From Ascidia mentula (lineage: Eukaryota; Chordata; Ascidiacea; Phlebobranchia; Ascidiidae), in the NCBI GenBank assembly GCA_947561715.1, contig OX387200.1, forward strand, positions 10,542,501 to 10,606,500: a DNA stretch of 64,000 nucleotides. The letters are read 5' to 3'. Each line of letters begins with the position of its first letter. Within the stretch, counting starts at the first letter, position 1. Positions 1 through 13,913 of the stretch are shown in pieces. The notes beneath the pieces are model-generated. The model was not told the origin of the DNA and did not search any database. It saw only the letters and a program-made list of their open reading frames with translations. Position numbers and translations under genes: made by a program.

Positions 1-795
1 ATTACGAACGCGGCGCTAGAAGAGAAAAGTAGTACAGCACAAAAATAAATTGTACAAATTATCGATGTTTGCCTGCAATAAAGGTCATAATCCTGGCGTA
101 ATTTTGTTGAATAAGTGATTGAAACAAAATGTGAATATTTTGGGAAATTTTACGACAAATCAAAATTTTTCATTAGGCAAAGTTTGGGATTAACCGAATA
201 CCTGTATATCATGCCTGATGACGTTATTACGATAGTGATACATCGTTAAATCGCATTAATTTAACACAGCTTGGACTTCTTTGTAACTAGCCGGTCAAAA
301 AAACACTGCAACAGGTATAGGCTTTTTCAATCTTACGTAGCCTAAATAAGAAAAACTTTGTTCGGATTTGGCGAATGCAAATAAAAAGTTATTTGTCAGA
401 AAAAAGATTACAAATTGTTTGTTTCTTCATAAATTTCACAGGATTTTGCGAAGATACGGATTAACTGAATCCGCAATACCAGATGGTTCTTGTGTTTCGG
501 CGTTTCGGTGATACAAGTTACTTGATGTGGAACTTTGTTGCTGGAAAATCTGGACTAAAAGTGTTTAAGCAGCAGACCAAATTGTATCACAATCTTTGAT
601 TATGTTTTGTTGCCTATTTGCAATAACCCACTACAGGAAGTCACAGGTTGAAAGCAGCGCACAGATTTTTTTATTTTTTTTCGAAACGAATTGAACGCAA
701 ACGAATGCAACGTAGTCGTCTTTATGGCGTAGTTTCGATAGAAAAAGGGTCAAAATTCCTGTGCTAAATCAAGGGTAACTAAAGCTTTTAAAAAT
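1..795. other. non-coding region upstream of the TRPC-like gene
   Basis: No open frame longer than a few dozen codons, no tRNA and no convincing repeat is visible. The stretch is AT-rich and ends at the proposed first coding exon of the TRPC-like gene, so it probably holds that gene's promoter and 5' leader. Confidence 0.5.
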
Positions 796-3700
796 ATGTC
801 GACCAGTAGCTGCAAAGTCTGTGGGTAAGTTTGGTTTGAAGGCAACGGCACGAAAATAAATCAAACTTTCGTAACTGCGAAGGACAATTTACTACAAATG
901 TTGTTCAACTCCGGATAAAGAACGTTGCAAACGAAACACAGTTAAACAAGCACTCATTGAAAATATTGGTGTGTTATTGTTAAAATGTTGTCTTTATCTA
1001 TTCGGTCACAGCCGTTTAAAAAATAATGGATATGTTTTGCATTTTCGCATTATGACAAGATTCGAGATTTAAAAATGTCGTGGTAGGTGTAACCCCGCTG
1101 TTATACTGTTGTTAATGGGGCTTACAAACGTGACCTAGTTTCGTACTCGCATACCAAAACGACTGCGCAAGCGGTAAACCGTTTTGAGCAGGTTTGCTTG
1201 GCGAAATTGTTTTGCGTTCACTCAGTGACAGGTTGACTGGCCTACTCATGGAATTTTCTGATAGCGATGACATTTATTTCTCGACAAAAACTTCGCTCTC
1301 CGATTCAATGTGGAGTTTCTTCAAAAATGAACCAGGTTCGTAGTCACTTATACAACTTACACTTTTGCATAATTTATATTCCCTGTTTGCACGCACTTGC
1401 AGCCGGAAGCATCACACCAAAACTTTATGCTCGTTCCAGTTCTTTCACCCAGGGGGAACGCAGAAGGTAATTATATGTTAAGAAGGGAAGCTAAAAACTA
1501 ACCCGAAGGTATGCACGTACAAGGAACGCATAACGTCCTTATCCACTTCTGTTTGGAAGGCTATTTGTACTTCATTTTCTCATTTAACAAAGTTGTGGTC
1601 TGATAAACACTTTCACTCGCAGCTGTCACGTAAAAACCAGCTGACTCGCCACGAAATAAACACAATTATACGTTTCGGTGGATACCTCCCCAAGGAAACT
1701 AATTTATGCTAATGAACCCTTATTTTCTCTTCGGCAGGGGATTGTACGGGAAAAAGAAGAAAACTGAAGACCCGGTTGAATCAAATGAATTTGCAGGTAT
1801 TTTTTTAGTTTTCTGATGCGTGATATTGTGTGTGAATGTTTCTAACGATTTTGTACTATTTCAAGTTCGAAGAGTGGAGTCGGAGGGAGACATCTTTACC
1901 CTGAGACAAGAAAAAGACATTTCAAAGCATCGGAAAAAGTTAGTTTTATTAATTTTTACTAGTTAAGAATTAATGCGTGTGGCAAAATGTATTCGTATAC
2001 AAGCAATAAAAATAATGTTTAGTGTGCTATACAGACAGGGCCAGTGCATTTAACAAAATAAAGTGCGTTTTTAACAGATCTAGAAGAAGAAGTTATAAAA
2101 TTGTCAAAAGCCCCAGCAGTTCGCCGCCAACAGGTAGGTTTTTCTTATTTCAAATAAAAACACCAAAATGATGCTGGGCGATAAAAAATGTTGTGATCAA
2201 AACCACTTGTTCAACTTAAATGTGACTTCGTAAATGTAATATTTATAGTTTGCTGCAACATCATGTCAAAAAGTGCGTCAGAAAACAAAACAATTTTTAC
2301 TTCATAACCGAGTTCAAATATTTAGTGAATATTTCATATTTGTCATTAAAATTACACACATCGTTTGGATAAATTTTTCTTGACCAAAAGAATCGCTGTG
2401 CTTTTATATAAGACTCAATGTCTATCATATCTATTCCCCCTTCTTCAACCATTGCGCATAAAACATTTCTACTTACTCGCTCCCACTTTGAATCCCAAAT
2501 AAGTGTAAACTGTTTTTTTTATGGATTTTATTAAACTTAAGGGAATTGTAATCGGAATGCCACTTATTTTGTACAATAGCTTGGGTATGATTAATGCTTA
2601 TATTATCGTAACTCTCCCTAAAAGTGGAAGGGATTTGCCAGCCAGGGTTTAGTCGCAATTTAAATTTCTTTTAGAGTCGATCCAACATTTGTATCGAAAA
2701 TATCTGGTTTATACCAATTAACTGGGATTTTAACTCCCAAGTACTTTATGTGGTTGCCAAGCCACATAAGTAAATTTAAATAACATTCGCATGATAAAGC
2801 TAGAGGACTATTTATATAGCATTCATGTGGTGGGGACTATTTTTAATAACATCCGCGTGATGGAGCTAGGGGATTATTTCAAATCAGTGCTCTCCAATGT
2901 TTTTGCGCCATGAAACTCTTACAGTAGTTCAAGAAATATTGCTGAACCGCACATTTTGTCACAGAGAAAGAAAAACATACATTTTCCACAAACACGCTCT
3001 CCGTACATGAATGTATGATTTAATGACTTGCTGGTAATGCTCTCCTAAAAACACGTCTTGGTCCAAAATTGTTCTTCAAAACAGGCGTGACTACTCTCTA
3101 TCTATATAGGCTCGCTTGCGGCAGTTGCCAGTTCATGTGCGCATAGCGCTGCGCAACTACTCACACATTTTATGTCACTTTGGCGCGATTGCGTTTACAA
3201 CGGTTCAAACACAGCTTTTATTATCTGCATCTCAAAAACCCGCGGCCTTTTCAAACATACTTTTTTTCGCATAAATTTTTATAATTGTGGTTGCCTGTGT
3301 AAATATTTTAGATTTTCAATTTCCCGTGTCATATGCACTTCAAGCACACATGTTAGAGACAAATTGAAACAAATCTATACTATTCGACCGAATCCCAATA
3401 TTAGGATCTTTTCGAATTTGTTGTTTTATTCACGTTTTGATGAAAGCTGATTTTGTTTATAGTGAGAAAGTATGCAATTAACAACAAAGAGACCTTACAA
3501 CGTGCAGCGGAAAGGTATGTGCTTTGTAGGTGGAAAAATAAACAGCAATACAAAGTGCACGATTTATTCAACATTAATTAATAAAACAACAGTCAAGTGC
3601 AGGATGTGCGACCTTAATCATGTCACGATTGCTGTTTTTCCGGCCAAATAATCGGTTTAGTCAGACCTAGTTTTTTTTAGTCATTATCTTTGTCCGCACA

Positions 3701-6700
3701 AAAAAAGTTAGTATTGTTTCCAGCCCAAATGTATGCGACATATTGAAATTCACAGTTTTTTCCAGTAATATTTATTTGCATCTTTTATGAAAACAGAGTA
3801 GCAAGACGTCGGTCGTTTCAAAAAGTGCGAACTTCACCAAAATCAAGCAAGTTCAAGTCTTTTGGTGAGCAATAAAACACTAATGCAACCCGTCTGCAGA
3901 AAGATATTTAGTTTGAGTGGAATTATTTTTATATGTCAACCTTGATTGTTTTATGATAGCACGCTCACAGAGTTTAACAATACGAAGATCACCAAACGCT
4001 CGTAAAAATACGAGGTAGGACAAAACCCAAATCCATGTCGTCTTTTCCGTTTTACTGAAAAATCAAACTTTTCAGTGCTCCGAACCAACAGTTCATCATA
4101 GCGGTGAAAAATGATCGAGTGGATGCTGTAAAATTCCTTGTTACAAACACGCAAATTGATATAAACTGCACCGATGAAGATGGTAGATCCGCGTTAAGAA
4201 TTGCTATCAACAATAAGTCGAAGACAATGTGTGAAGTGTTGTTGGACAAAGAGGTCTAATTTACCCTTTTATAATTGTTTTCGTTACAATTGAGTAAGGT
4301 GAATGTAAAACCTCCGTTTAACAAAACAAAAGCACACATATAAACTTACTAGTGAGATAAGTTGTATTTTTTAAAAATCATTGACGTTTTTTGCAGATAA
4401 ACATCAAGAGTTGTCTCTTTCACGCTATCAAAGAAAAGTTTGTAGACGGCGCGAAAACCATTTTGGATCACGAAAAAAAGTTAGAAATCTGCCATAAGAG
4501 AAAGCTTCAATCCAGCGACTACTTTTTCCCCGGGTTTACGCCAATGATCCTAGCAGCACACTCTAAAAACTACGAAATGGTCGACCTGCTATTTGAATAC
4601 GATTACAAAATTGAGGTAATTTTCTACATAACTCGTTTAATACTAAATCATGGTTCACCTGCGGTTAAGGATCAGAAGTTACGTGACGGTGTCTTTTGGG
4701 AAACTGCCAACGAACGACAAATTATATGCAAAGCAAAAGCTAGTCCTGCCTATATTGCGGCTGTTACAAAGGTATCTGTAGAACACAATTTCCTACAAGG
4801 AATAAGTACTATACATATACTTACACGTTGTCCATGTGCACAAAACGTTACAACCTCAGCTCAAAAATTACCTGCATCCGTCTTGTTTTAAAACTTATAT
4901 CAAATATGTGAGGCACTTTACGTTTAACATATTTATTACTTTTTTTAAGCATCGTTTCAAAGACCCATTCAAACATTGTCTTCAACTCATTGAAATTATT
5001 CGAAAAAATGCAAAAGAGGAGCCTGAGCATAGCGAGTTTTACATGGGTCTGGAAGAGACTGTAGAAAGCTACATGTGTGATCTTCTTGATCAAGTAACGA
5101 AAGCAGCAGATCATAAATTGTATAAAACGAATTACAACGTATAAATTATTATTGTACCATACAATTTCAGGTGCGATCTTCCAACGAACTCCTGTGTCTT
5201 TTTGAATGCAACACTGACGACCAGGACTTGACCGGCTCGGAATTCTTTATCAATAATTTAGGCAGAGTGGAAAAGCTTCCCAGGCCCTCTGCAAGCAAGT
5301 ACACGAATGAAGACGTTGAAAACCCAAAAGATCTTACATCAACTGCCACAAAGCTCCGACTGCTAAAAAGCGCAATTGATTTGAGATTACTGCAATTTGT
5401 TACCCATCGCAACTCACAGGTTTGCCTTCAAAACTCGATACAGCACCTGTACTAACATACTTAATTATGCTGCTATTTCAGCAATGCATCACACACATTA
5501 ACTACGAAGGTGCGAAGTTGTTGAACCAAGGTAATGTGCTTATTTGGATTTTCCTGCATTTTGTGATCGGATCACTTTTCCCATTTCTTTCAATATTTTA
5601 CTTGTTGGCCCCTCTCTCATGGCTTGGAAGTAAGTACAAAAAATTATTCATAAAGTATTTAACAAATATTACAAGTAAAACAAAGGAACACGTGATAATT
5701 TGGCGAAGTTTCAATTATTTGACAAATTTGCTAACCTGAATCATTCGAAATAATTTGTTTACTTGGACAAAAGAAGCTATTATATCATAGGAGCCCAACC
5801 ACAGGGTCACAGGCCTATACTACATGCCTTAAATCGGCCAGTAGTGCAAAACGTTTGGGGGTCTCCTGCATGGTGGTTTACATATTCATCAATTTTCGTC
5901 GATAGAAAAAAATGATTCAATTTATGAATCTGTCAAATCTTAACGAATGTTCTGAACATTCAGTTTATAAGAAAAGATCAGTTTCTTTTTTTTAAACTTT
6001 ATGTTAAAACAGTAAGTTATAATGCACAAATTTTCTACCCGCTGTGTGTAATGAAGTTGAAACTATCAATGAATCTCTTTTTGTGTGTCGCTGCAATTTG
6101 CAACAATCAAGTCGGTGTTACCATGTCAAACAATTATCATTTGTATTATTTAGAGCTGATCACAAAACCTGCGATTGCTTTTGCCTGTCATTTAATGTCT
6201 GATTTTGCCTTTGTCCTGCTTGTCTTTGTAAACGTTGCAACCAGATCAGTGGAAAACGACTATCTAGGTTTGACAACAAACCGGACAACTTACATGCAGA
6301 AAACAATATGTTACATAAATTTAGGGGCATTGCCAACATCCGCGGAATGGTTGATTCTGTTTTGGGTCATTGGAAAGTGGATTGAAGAGTTACATCAATG
6401 CAAGCGGGGTTTGAGGGTTTACATCTCAGATTGGTGGAATATTAATGACCTTGCCCAGCTTCTATTAATGACCACCAGCATTTTACTCAGGTTTCTGTTG
6501 TAAATGTTTTCGAATCTCGAAAGCAAGTTCTGCAAGCGAAATTTCGAGTAAATGCAAAATGTTTTGTTGTTGTTCCAGAACGATCGAATACAGTCAGCAC
6601 TACAACGACCAGAAGAGAATACGAAGAAATGAATGGGAACCGACAGAACTCAAACTAATATCAGAAGCGCTTCTGTCTTGGGCATACGTCTTCGTTTGTC

Positions 6701-7401
6701 TTCGAGTGCTTAACCTAATCCGGACCATCCGGTGGCTTGGTCCCCTTCAGGTTTCACTAGCCCGTATGATGAAAAATGTCATCGAATTTTTCTTCATCTT
6801 TGCACTCGTTCTAACGGCATTCGGTTTGGGCCTGAGCGAGTTGTATTGGTATTATGGCACCAATGCGGCAAAGGAGTTGTTTTGCGAAAGTAATAATTCC
6901 ACGACATTGGAATGTTCTCGAGATGTATTGTTCACTGGGGTTTGGGATTCTTTGCAAATATTGTATTGGGCTATTTACGGTTATTTTGATACATCTCAAA
7001 TCTCACTTTCAGGAAGGCATTATATTACAGAGGGTTTCGCGTGGTCGCTTATTGCTGTTTATCACGTGGCGGTTATTTTGGTGTTGGTCAATATGCTTAT
7101 CGCGATGATGGCAAAGAGCTACGACGAAACAACTAGTAACGCTGAAATCCAATGGAAACTACACAGAGCAGCCGTGTGGCTTCGTTTCATCCGAAACGAA
7201 GTTTTATTACCGCCTCCAATGAATATAATTCCCAACATATACCAGCTGGCAAAAAAAAGCCACAATGTTGTCAAAGGGATGAAACGACTATCGATGAGAA
7301 AAAGTTCTAAAAAAGGCTCCAGTATTCGTTGCAGCTCAAGATACAAAGCTGCGTATGTATTGTTGCAACGGTACAAGTACGAAAAAAACATTAGGCATTA
7401 A
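796..7401 (+). CDS. TRPC-like: TRPC-type cation channel (multi-exon)
   Basis: A canonical transient receptor potential channel predicted to pass Na+ and Ca2+ across the plasma membrane. About 16 exons join with consistent phases and GT-AG borders: 796-824, 1738-1796, 1866-1938, 2078-2133, 3463-3514, 3797-3864, 3960-4014, 4076-4253, 4397-4615, about 4669-4771, 4950-5093, 5171-5419, 5482-5629, 6154-6490 and 6579-7401. The N-terminus is basic and Ser/Arg-rich. Ankyrin repeats follow (4076-4771), including the TRPC-like stretch TPMILAAHSKNYEMVDLLFE and the ASPAYI motif. The six-helix channel core lies at 5482-7120. The pore exon carries LVNMLIAMMAKSYDE and the TRP box region, with QWKLHRAAVWLRF and LPPPMNIIP. 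The C-terminal tail is short, about 75 residues after that motif. The intron at 4616 is uncertain because the frame stays open across it. The first exon is the least certain: it is chosen because its phase and donor fit exon 2. Confidence 0.88.
2776..2885. repeat. degenerate minisatellite in a TRPC intron
   Basis: About three imperfect copies of a roughly 35-bp unit with the core AACATTCGCATGAT..AGCTAG.GGA.TATTT lie in tandem inside the large intron between the exons ending at 2133 and starting at 3463. The copies differ at many positions, so the array is old. Confidence 0.5.
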
Positions 7402-9159
7402 TTGGATGAAAGTTAATCTGCAAGTGTTCATGATTTTTTTATTAACAATTTGCTGTAAAAAAGACTGTTGTAATGTACATAAGTTTTCGTTTTGCTGACA
7501 AATGTATTGTAACAAATTATTGTCATCCACGCTTTTTTGTAAAGAAATCAACAAGATTTTAAACAACTAATAGTTGTTTGTTATCAAACAAGTCCGCATA
7601 ACGTGCAAGTTCGTGGTAGTTTAACACAGAGTGTGGACACATTGGTTGTGGTTGGGAGTTCTTTTTATAGGTACATGTTTATCAATAAGCTACATGATGT
7701 CGTAACGCCGTTGGGCTATTTATTTGTTTGTTAATTATAAAACAAGAAAACAGTGCATCAAAAGAGTTGTTTTCTAAGCAAGGTTGTCAAACGTGCGCTC
7801 CGTGGTGCGGAAAAAGTAGTATTGTTAGGCAAATTACACGTGGCTATGAAGTGATATTAATTTTTCATGGAAGTTAAAGTGTCAGATCTATAACAACCGA
7901 AGGACATCTTCATAGAGAGGTGCCCAAAACCAATCCTCATAAGTGTCTCATTACAGGCTTAAAAGTCACTGCGAGATTTCAACAGGTAGCTCACTTCTCT
8001 TCTCAACATTTGCAAGGTAGAGCAGGAGTCGAGTATTATTTACTTTATTATGACCGAAGTACATTACATGAAGAATCGTAGGAAAGTGATTCAGGGATGA
8101 CATGAAAACAAAAGGCGACTATCGAATAAACAATTCGGACAAAGCGTTCAATAATAAGGGTTCAAAAACAAAAACAAGAAACTCATATTCAAGTGACACA
8201 CAGTGTATACATAACTCGACTAAAAACTAAAATCAAGACAAAAATTCTAATCATCTAAAACTTCCTACTAACGGGAGTGAAAAAGTTAACATCCGCTCGC
8301 TTTCAGCACAACAGCTTGAAGCAAAACATGTTGTATAATTTGGTAAAAAATTGTGCAGGTTCAATGATACACATATTAAACAAGCACCATGAACGTATTC
8401 AATTAGGCCTATACCAATATATATGCTTTTGTATAAAAACGTTCTAGGCGCAAATTTGAAGACATCACTGAAAATACACGACGTATATTACGTGAACGCG
8501 GCTACAACAAAAAATGTAACGAAAATATCACCGAAAACATTTTGCCTTTACTCACTATAAGGCACAGAGTACAAAACGGCATATCCAAACATTAAAATTG
8601 TTATTTGTGATGTTTTGTGAAACAATGCAGTTGAAATGTGCACTCAAGTGGAACCGGTCCTACAGCGCAGAAACAGCAGCAATTTGAAACTTTCATTTCA
8701 AGTCGCAAGAAATAACATAACTGTTTGTAACTTGCTTAACTTGCAACACTTGATTCAAAGCAGGAGAAACGGCGGATTGCTTTTGAGGAAATAAATCTTT
8801 GCAAAACAATCTTCAAACAGTTGTCAACAAACTTAACAAAAGCACAACCTCGAAAATGAAATACTCTTTCAAGCTTTCATAACAAGGTACAAACTTACGT
8901 CAAATAACCAAACCTCTTAACCATGATTTAAAAGGGATTTGATACAATTCCAAACTCATGCTAGCAGGTGCCAAGCAATTCATGGAATAAAACAGCAACC
9001 AGGAAACTTACACGTAACAGGCACAGTTTAAGAAATTATCTAATCGCTTCTAAACGTACATCTTCACAATAAGAAAAACGTGAAAATGGAAACCATTTTT
9101 ATTGGGACATTCCCGTATTTGTGCTATTTTGACCTTTGGCGGCCGTCGACCAAAACTAC
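7402..9159. other. intergenic region between convergent genes
   Basis: This AT-rich stretch separates the TRPC stop codon (+ strand) from the PP2A-B56 stop codon (- strand). It should hold both 3' untranslated regions. No coding region, structural RNA or repeat could be recognised. Confidence 0.5.
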
Positions 9160-12100
9160 TCAAGTCGATTTCATTCTCTTTTTCTTTTTCACGCACAAGT
9201 CATCCAACTTCCGCCACAAATCATCTCTTTCCTTCTCCTTTTTCTGCTCCCTTTAAAACGACAAGGACATAGGGGAGTTAGTGAATGCTCTCACGCGATC
9301 ACAAATGGTTATTGGTAAGCGCGGGGTCGGGCTTAACAGGGCTAAAGATCTCTTGATAAATATCAGTTTGACATTTCACAGTCAGGCAAAAATCGAAATG
9401 CGACCTCCGAAAGCAAAATATAATTCCCCTCAGGCAAAGACCAAGTTGGTCCACAAACGTTTCCGTTTTGCACTTTAACAACTTTGAAACAACTGAAAAA
9501 AACTAACTTTTGTCTTTCAGCCTTGTAGGAAGCAGTTAAACTGTCGAACAAATCGCTGTTCATCTCCATGAAAGTCTTCAACACGTTGTAAACAAGTGCA
9601 ACAATTGTTCTGAAAAAAGCGTTACAAGTGGCTTACAACTAAATATCATATTTTACGTGATAAACATATATTGAGAAACATACAGGCAGATTAAATAGTG
9701 CGTGTTCTCCCCACACTACCAAGTTTATCAATAGACACTTGCGTACGGTTCAATTTCACGGTTTTCAATTAACAACATGACACGGACCCAAAGCTGGCAA
9801 CACGATTCTCTCAAACCTTGAGATGTCACCTTGCAGTCGCAAGTTTTAGTGCAGTTAGGGCTTGGAAACGATCATTAATTTTGAAGTTTTGGTATCGAAT
9901 AATGAGGGAAAGATTTATACGAAACAGCAAATTACCGGTTTAGCCAAACTACACACACGAGTCCAACCAAATTTAATAAATCCAGGGATTAATCGCTCCA
10001 GTAATGTTGAATTGTATTTCATTGAAGTTAATTTGACAGAGAGCGTTTAGCGCATGCTACACACGTCGGTAACTTGTTCAATAAAAACAAACGTATCAAA
10101 CTGAAATCAATTTTATGCAAAAAAATACAGGGCCTTGAATAAGATAATACGTTATCACGAGTCGTGCAAACGTATGAATTTCAAAAAAGCAGAAAACCAT
10201 ACCTCCTCTAAAACCAATAAAGATCTAATTTTTCCGCCTGGCACAATACAACAATAGGAAACGGACAGAGAATTTGTTACATGACATAAAGGTTTTATTT
10301 GCACAAAACGAATCTCCAAGGCAGAAGATAAATCAAACCCGAGCGAAGGTGCTTGTGAGACTGACGAGGGCGTTTGTTTGTTGAGCGTCAGCCAATCTGC
10401 TTTTTTATTGCCCAAGAGGCCAAACGGAACGTTTGGTCAAGTAGCATAGGTTGACTTTTGCGGGTGGAAACGCTCTCTGCAATGCACTGGCAACTGAGGA
10501 AACGCATATGACGAGCCCACCACACACACTAATCTGCCTTGTGGTAAGCGTGCTAAAACTAAACTCCCTACAAATGAGAGACGACCAATAACATGTGACC
10601 AAGCAGATAAAAAAATACATGATGTGTCAAGTTACAAGGCAATAGAACCAGAATGCCATTTGTCAGGTAAACTGATAAAAACACAGGATCCGAAAACTGC
10701 TCAACCACTAAACTACCCAAAAAATTAAGAAGTAAAATTAAAGTTAGGTGCAAAAACTTGCAGTTAGTTAGTTTGAATAGAAAAAGCAAAGCTAATATGC
10801 TATTCATTAAGCAGATATGTTTTACACTTACTGATTCCAATGCTCTTTCGAGATTTGATAAAGATTGGGAAACATCAGGGGCAAAATTGCAGAGGAGTTT
10901 TCCTCAATAAGGTTGAGAATGTATTCGTTATTCCAAAAATACAAAGCTCTTTCTGCAACCTGACATCAATATTACAAGTCATGACACATACCTTCATCAT
11001 ATTAACATGATAATTTACTTAGTCACAGAGTTAGCAAAAACAAGCACAAATGCCCACAGCTTGGAAGTACATTTCCTCACAGTATATCTACAACCAGCAT
11101 TCTTTAAGCACCACATTAATATTGCTTGATATTTTTTTGGTCAGTATCCAACTTCAGCATACAGATGTACCTGGAAATGTGGGCTTGCTACACATTTTGC
11201 AAGTTGATGAAAAATGTCAAGTTGGGCATTAGTAAATTGAGTTGGATCAATCACATCAAGTATTTCTTCAAGTTCACCCAGAAACATTACTTCTTTGGAG
11301 CTGCAAGTCTGTGGCCAGTACTTTAATATTCCTTGTATGACCTAAAATAGACTTTGTTTTGATTTGTTTTATTGAATTGGTAAGAATACACTATATATTG
11401 GATTGTATTCATTGATACACAGTTTGACATGAAATGAACTGCACACAATTGTACATCAGACATGAAATTTTGCAAAAATGCATTTAGGCAATTTAAAAAA
11501 ACAAATTTAAACTTTATACCCATTCTGACACAGAGAGAATGATAACAAAATGGAAAAAGTACAACTAAATGTAGTAAAACATTGAACACCTGACCACAAA
11601 GAGAATTCATTCATTGCCAAACCCACAATAGAAGAGGAGTCTTTACAGACTGATATGTACACAAACCGGGGACAAGACAAAGACATGTTAGGTAGTAGAC
11701 ACATTCTTTTCAATAACTATGACATTTTATCCTTAACTGACAATATGTGTAGCATACATTGACAGAGAACATAGTTGGGTTTAGGTTGTATGTGTCAGTA
11801 AACACTGGGTTTAAACCAAAGCTAACTTTAAATCTAATCAACAACCCACATAGTGCAGTAAGTACAGTCTTCTGTGCACTTTTTTTAAATTTTACTGATC
11901 ACAAAGCTTGATTTTTTGCTAAACAAATAGTACAATTAAGACATCAATCAAATGACTTACAGGTTGGGTAAGACTTGAATCCTTTTCAATGAATTGAACA
12001 ACACAATATGCAAGCTAACAAAAAATAGAATTGGTTATTACAAAAACTACCATTTAAATCATTTATTTGAAAGCACATACCTGTGCATGAAACATTGCAA

Positions 12101-13913
12101 GTGCACGTGTTTTGTGTAGTGGTAACAGCACTTTGATTAAGAACTGACGATGCTCCGTTTTCAAGGGAAGTGCAAAACCATTTATGATGCTTTAAAAGTA
12201 TACAAAATATGTTTACCGCACATATTTGCAATATACATTGCACATCTCATACCTTCCCAATATCTCCAGTAGTTCTGGAACTCCCGCAAACTGCTCACTT
12301 TCATAAATAAACCTGTAAATTAAATTAATTGAGTATGCAGCATCAAACTGTAAAAGACATCGCACACAACAATGTAGTGTTGTTGCCTTGCTTACGTTAA
12401 AAAAATGTTGTTTATATTCCGACGTATGAAAGCACGCAACCCCAAGAACTTTCCATAAATTCTATGCAGCACAGTTTTAAGAAAATCCCTTTCACGTGGG
12501 TCTTCACTGGCAAACAACTCCAAGAGCTAAAGATACAAAAATACCCTTTTTTAAACCTACGCAAATATTTTGGCAACAAAACATTTTTAACCACAAAGTC
12601 TTAAAAACCATTTACCATGTATATTTAGACTTTTTTGTTATATATCATACGCAATCCCTTTAAAACATTGTTGATCTCCAGAATATATAGTAGCGGATTT
12701 TGTTTTAGGTACACAAAATTAATACATGTTGAGTGCCAATTACCATTAGTTTATAATCCCATTGCGCCACGCCGAAAACAAATTTACTAAATATTCCCCC
12801 ATCTGTAATGCTGTACAAGGAAACATGGACAACATGTAAGAATAGGTGATGTTACACTTTTGATTCAATAAAAGAATTAGCTTTTGTCAAAATCACAATA
12901 TTTTATTGTCTGAAGAAGGTCCTTGATATATGAAATTGTTTTCAAAGGAAATTAACAAGTTAAATACATGTTGTATATACTGCTACTTACTTTCAAGACA
13001 AATTTTTGATCAATATACTTTTTTGCTATGGAAGGTTGGAATTCAGTGGATTCCATAATGCGCAGAAAGAACTCATATATAAGCTGAAAAAAATTATATA
13101 TATATACACAATTACAATTGTATTTTGCACAAAGGCATACTTGTAAATGGGGCCATGATGCTTCCAAAGTTGGGTCATCCTCTTCTGGGTCATACTCTGC
13201 ACGTTCTGGTGGAGGTAAAGTCCTCAGAATGTTTTTTGAAATCTATTTCATAAATAAAGACAGGTGTGAAGTGCTCTTCAAAAAATCATTCATCATGGTT
13301 TTATGTACTTAATGTCAAAAGGCCCTCCGCATTGTTTGCATTTTAAGTGACAAAAAATGCTGGTCAAGTTTCAGAATTCATTACAGATCTTATAACAAAA
13401 CACATTACTTTACCATTTCAATAATCTGGGGATATACACTCTCAGTCAGCACCCCATGTGCAGTGGAAACATAATCAATTAGTTCATTTAAACATGCTCT
13501 TTTAATCTCTTTACCCTATAAAACAAGCAATGGATTAGAATAAAATTCTTAATAACTTTTTACAGCAACAGCACCTGAAGATCTGTAATTACATCCATAA
13601 AGTTAAAAATGACACATCCTTGTTGCAATTTTTTGCAAAACAGTTCACATTGTTCTCCTGGAGAAGTATCTAAACATGAGAGAACATTTCTAACACAGGC
13701 TATGTACAACACCACATATAATTACAAAACCGTGAAATTTGTAAACATCTTACCTTTAAGTTGAGGTAAAGGCTTTAGTTCAATCTTTTTCTCTCTATTA
13801 TAGTTTGATGAACTTTGTGAACGTCTTTGTGCTGCTTGCTTGTGCAAAGATTTGCGATTAAATGGTGTTTCATGATCCATGACTTGCGCCGAAACGCTTT
13901 TTAATTCTTTCAT
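9160..13913 (-). CDS. PPP2R5: PP2A B56-family regulatory subunit
   Basis: Regulatory B' (B56) subunit that directs protein phosphatase 2A to substrates bearing LxxIxE motifs. Exons on the - strand run from 13913 down to 9160. They encode, in order, the N-terminal [19 protein letters not shown] segment (13913-13754), the block [20 protein letters not shown] (about 13670-13576), and [10 protein letters not shown] followed by the [21 protein letters not shown] segment (about 13240-12990). Next come [20 protein letters not shown] (about 12530-12410), [10 protein letters not shown] (about 12175-12080), [20 protein letters not shown] (about 11340-11180) and [14 protein letters not shown] (about 10963-10850). 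The last blocks are [17 protein letters not shown] (about 9608) and the basic coiled tail ending in KKKKRMKST. These are the HEAT-like repeats of B56 in their usual order. The N-terminus and the GEQCELF region resemble the alpha/epsilon class. The start is the first ATG in the first recognised exon; a second ATG 11 codons later, directly before the conserved region, is also possible. Confidence 0.95.

Noticed and set aside
2886-2930. hAT tip (CAGTGCTCTCCAATG) in the TRPC intron
   Set aside because: No matching inverted end and no 8-bp duplication could be found downstream.
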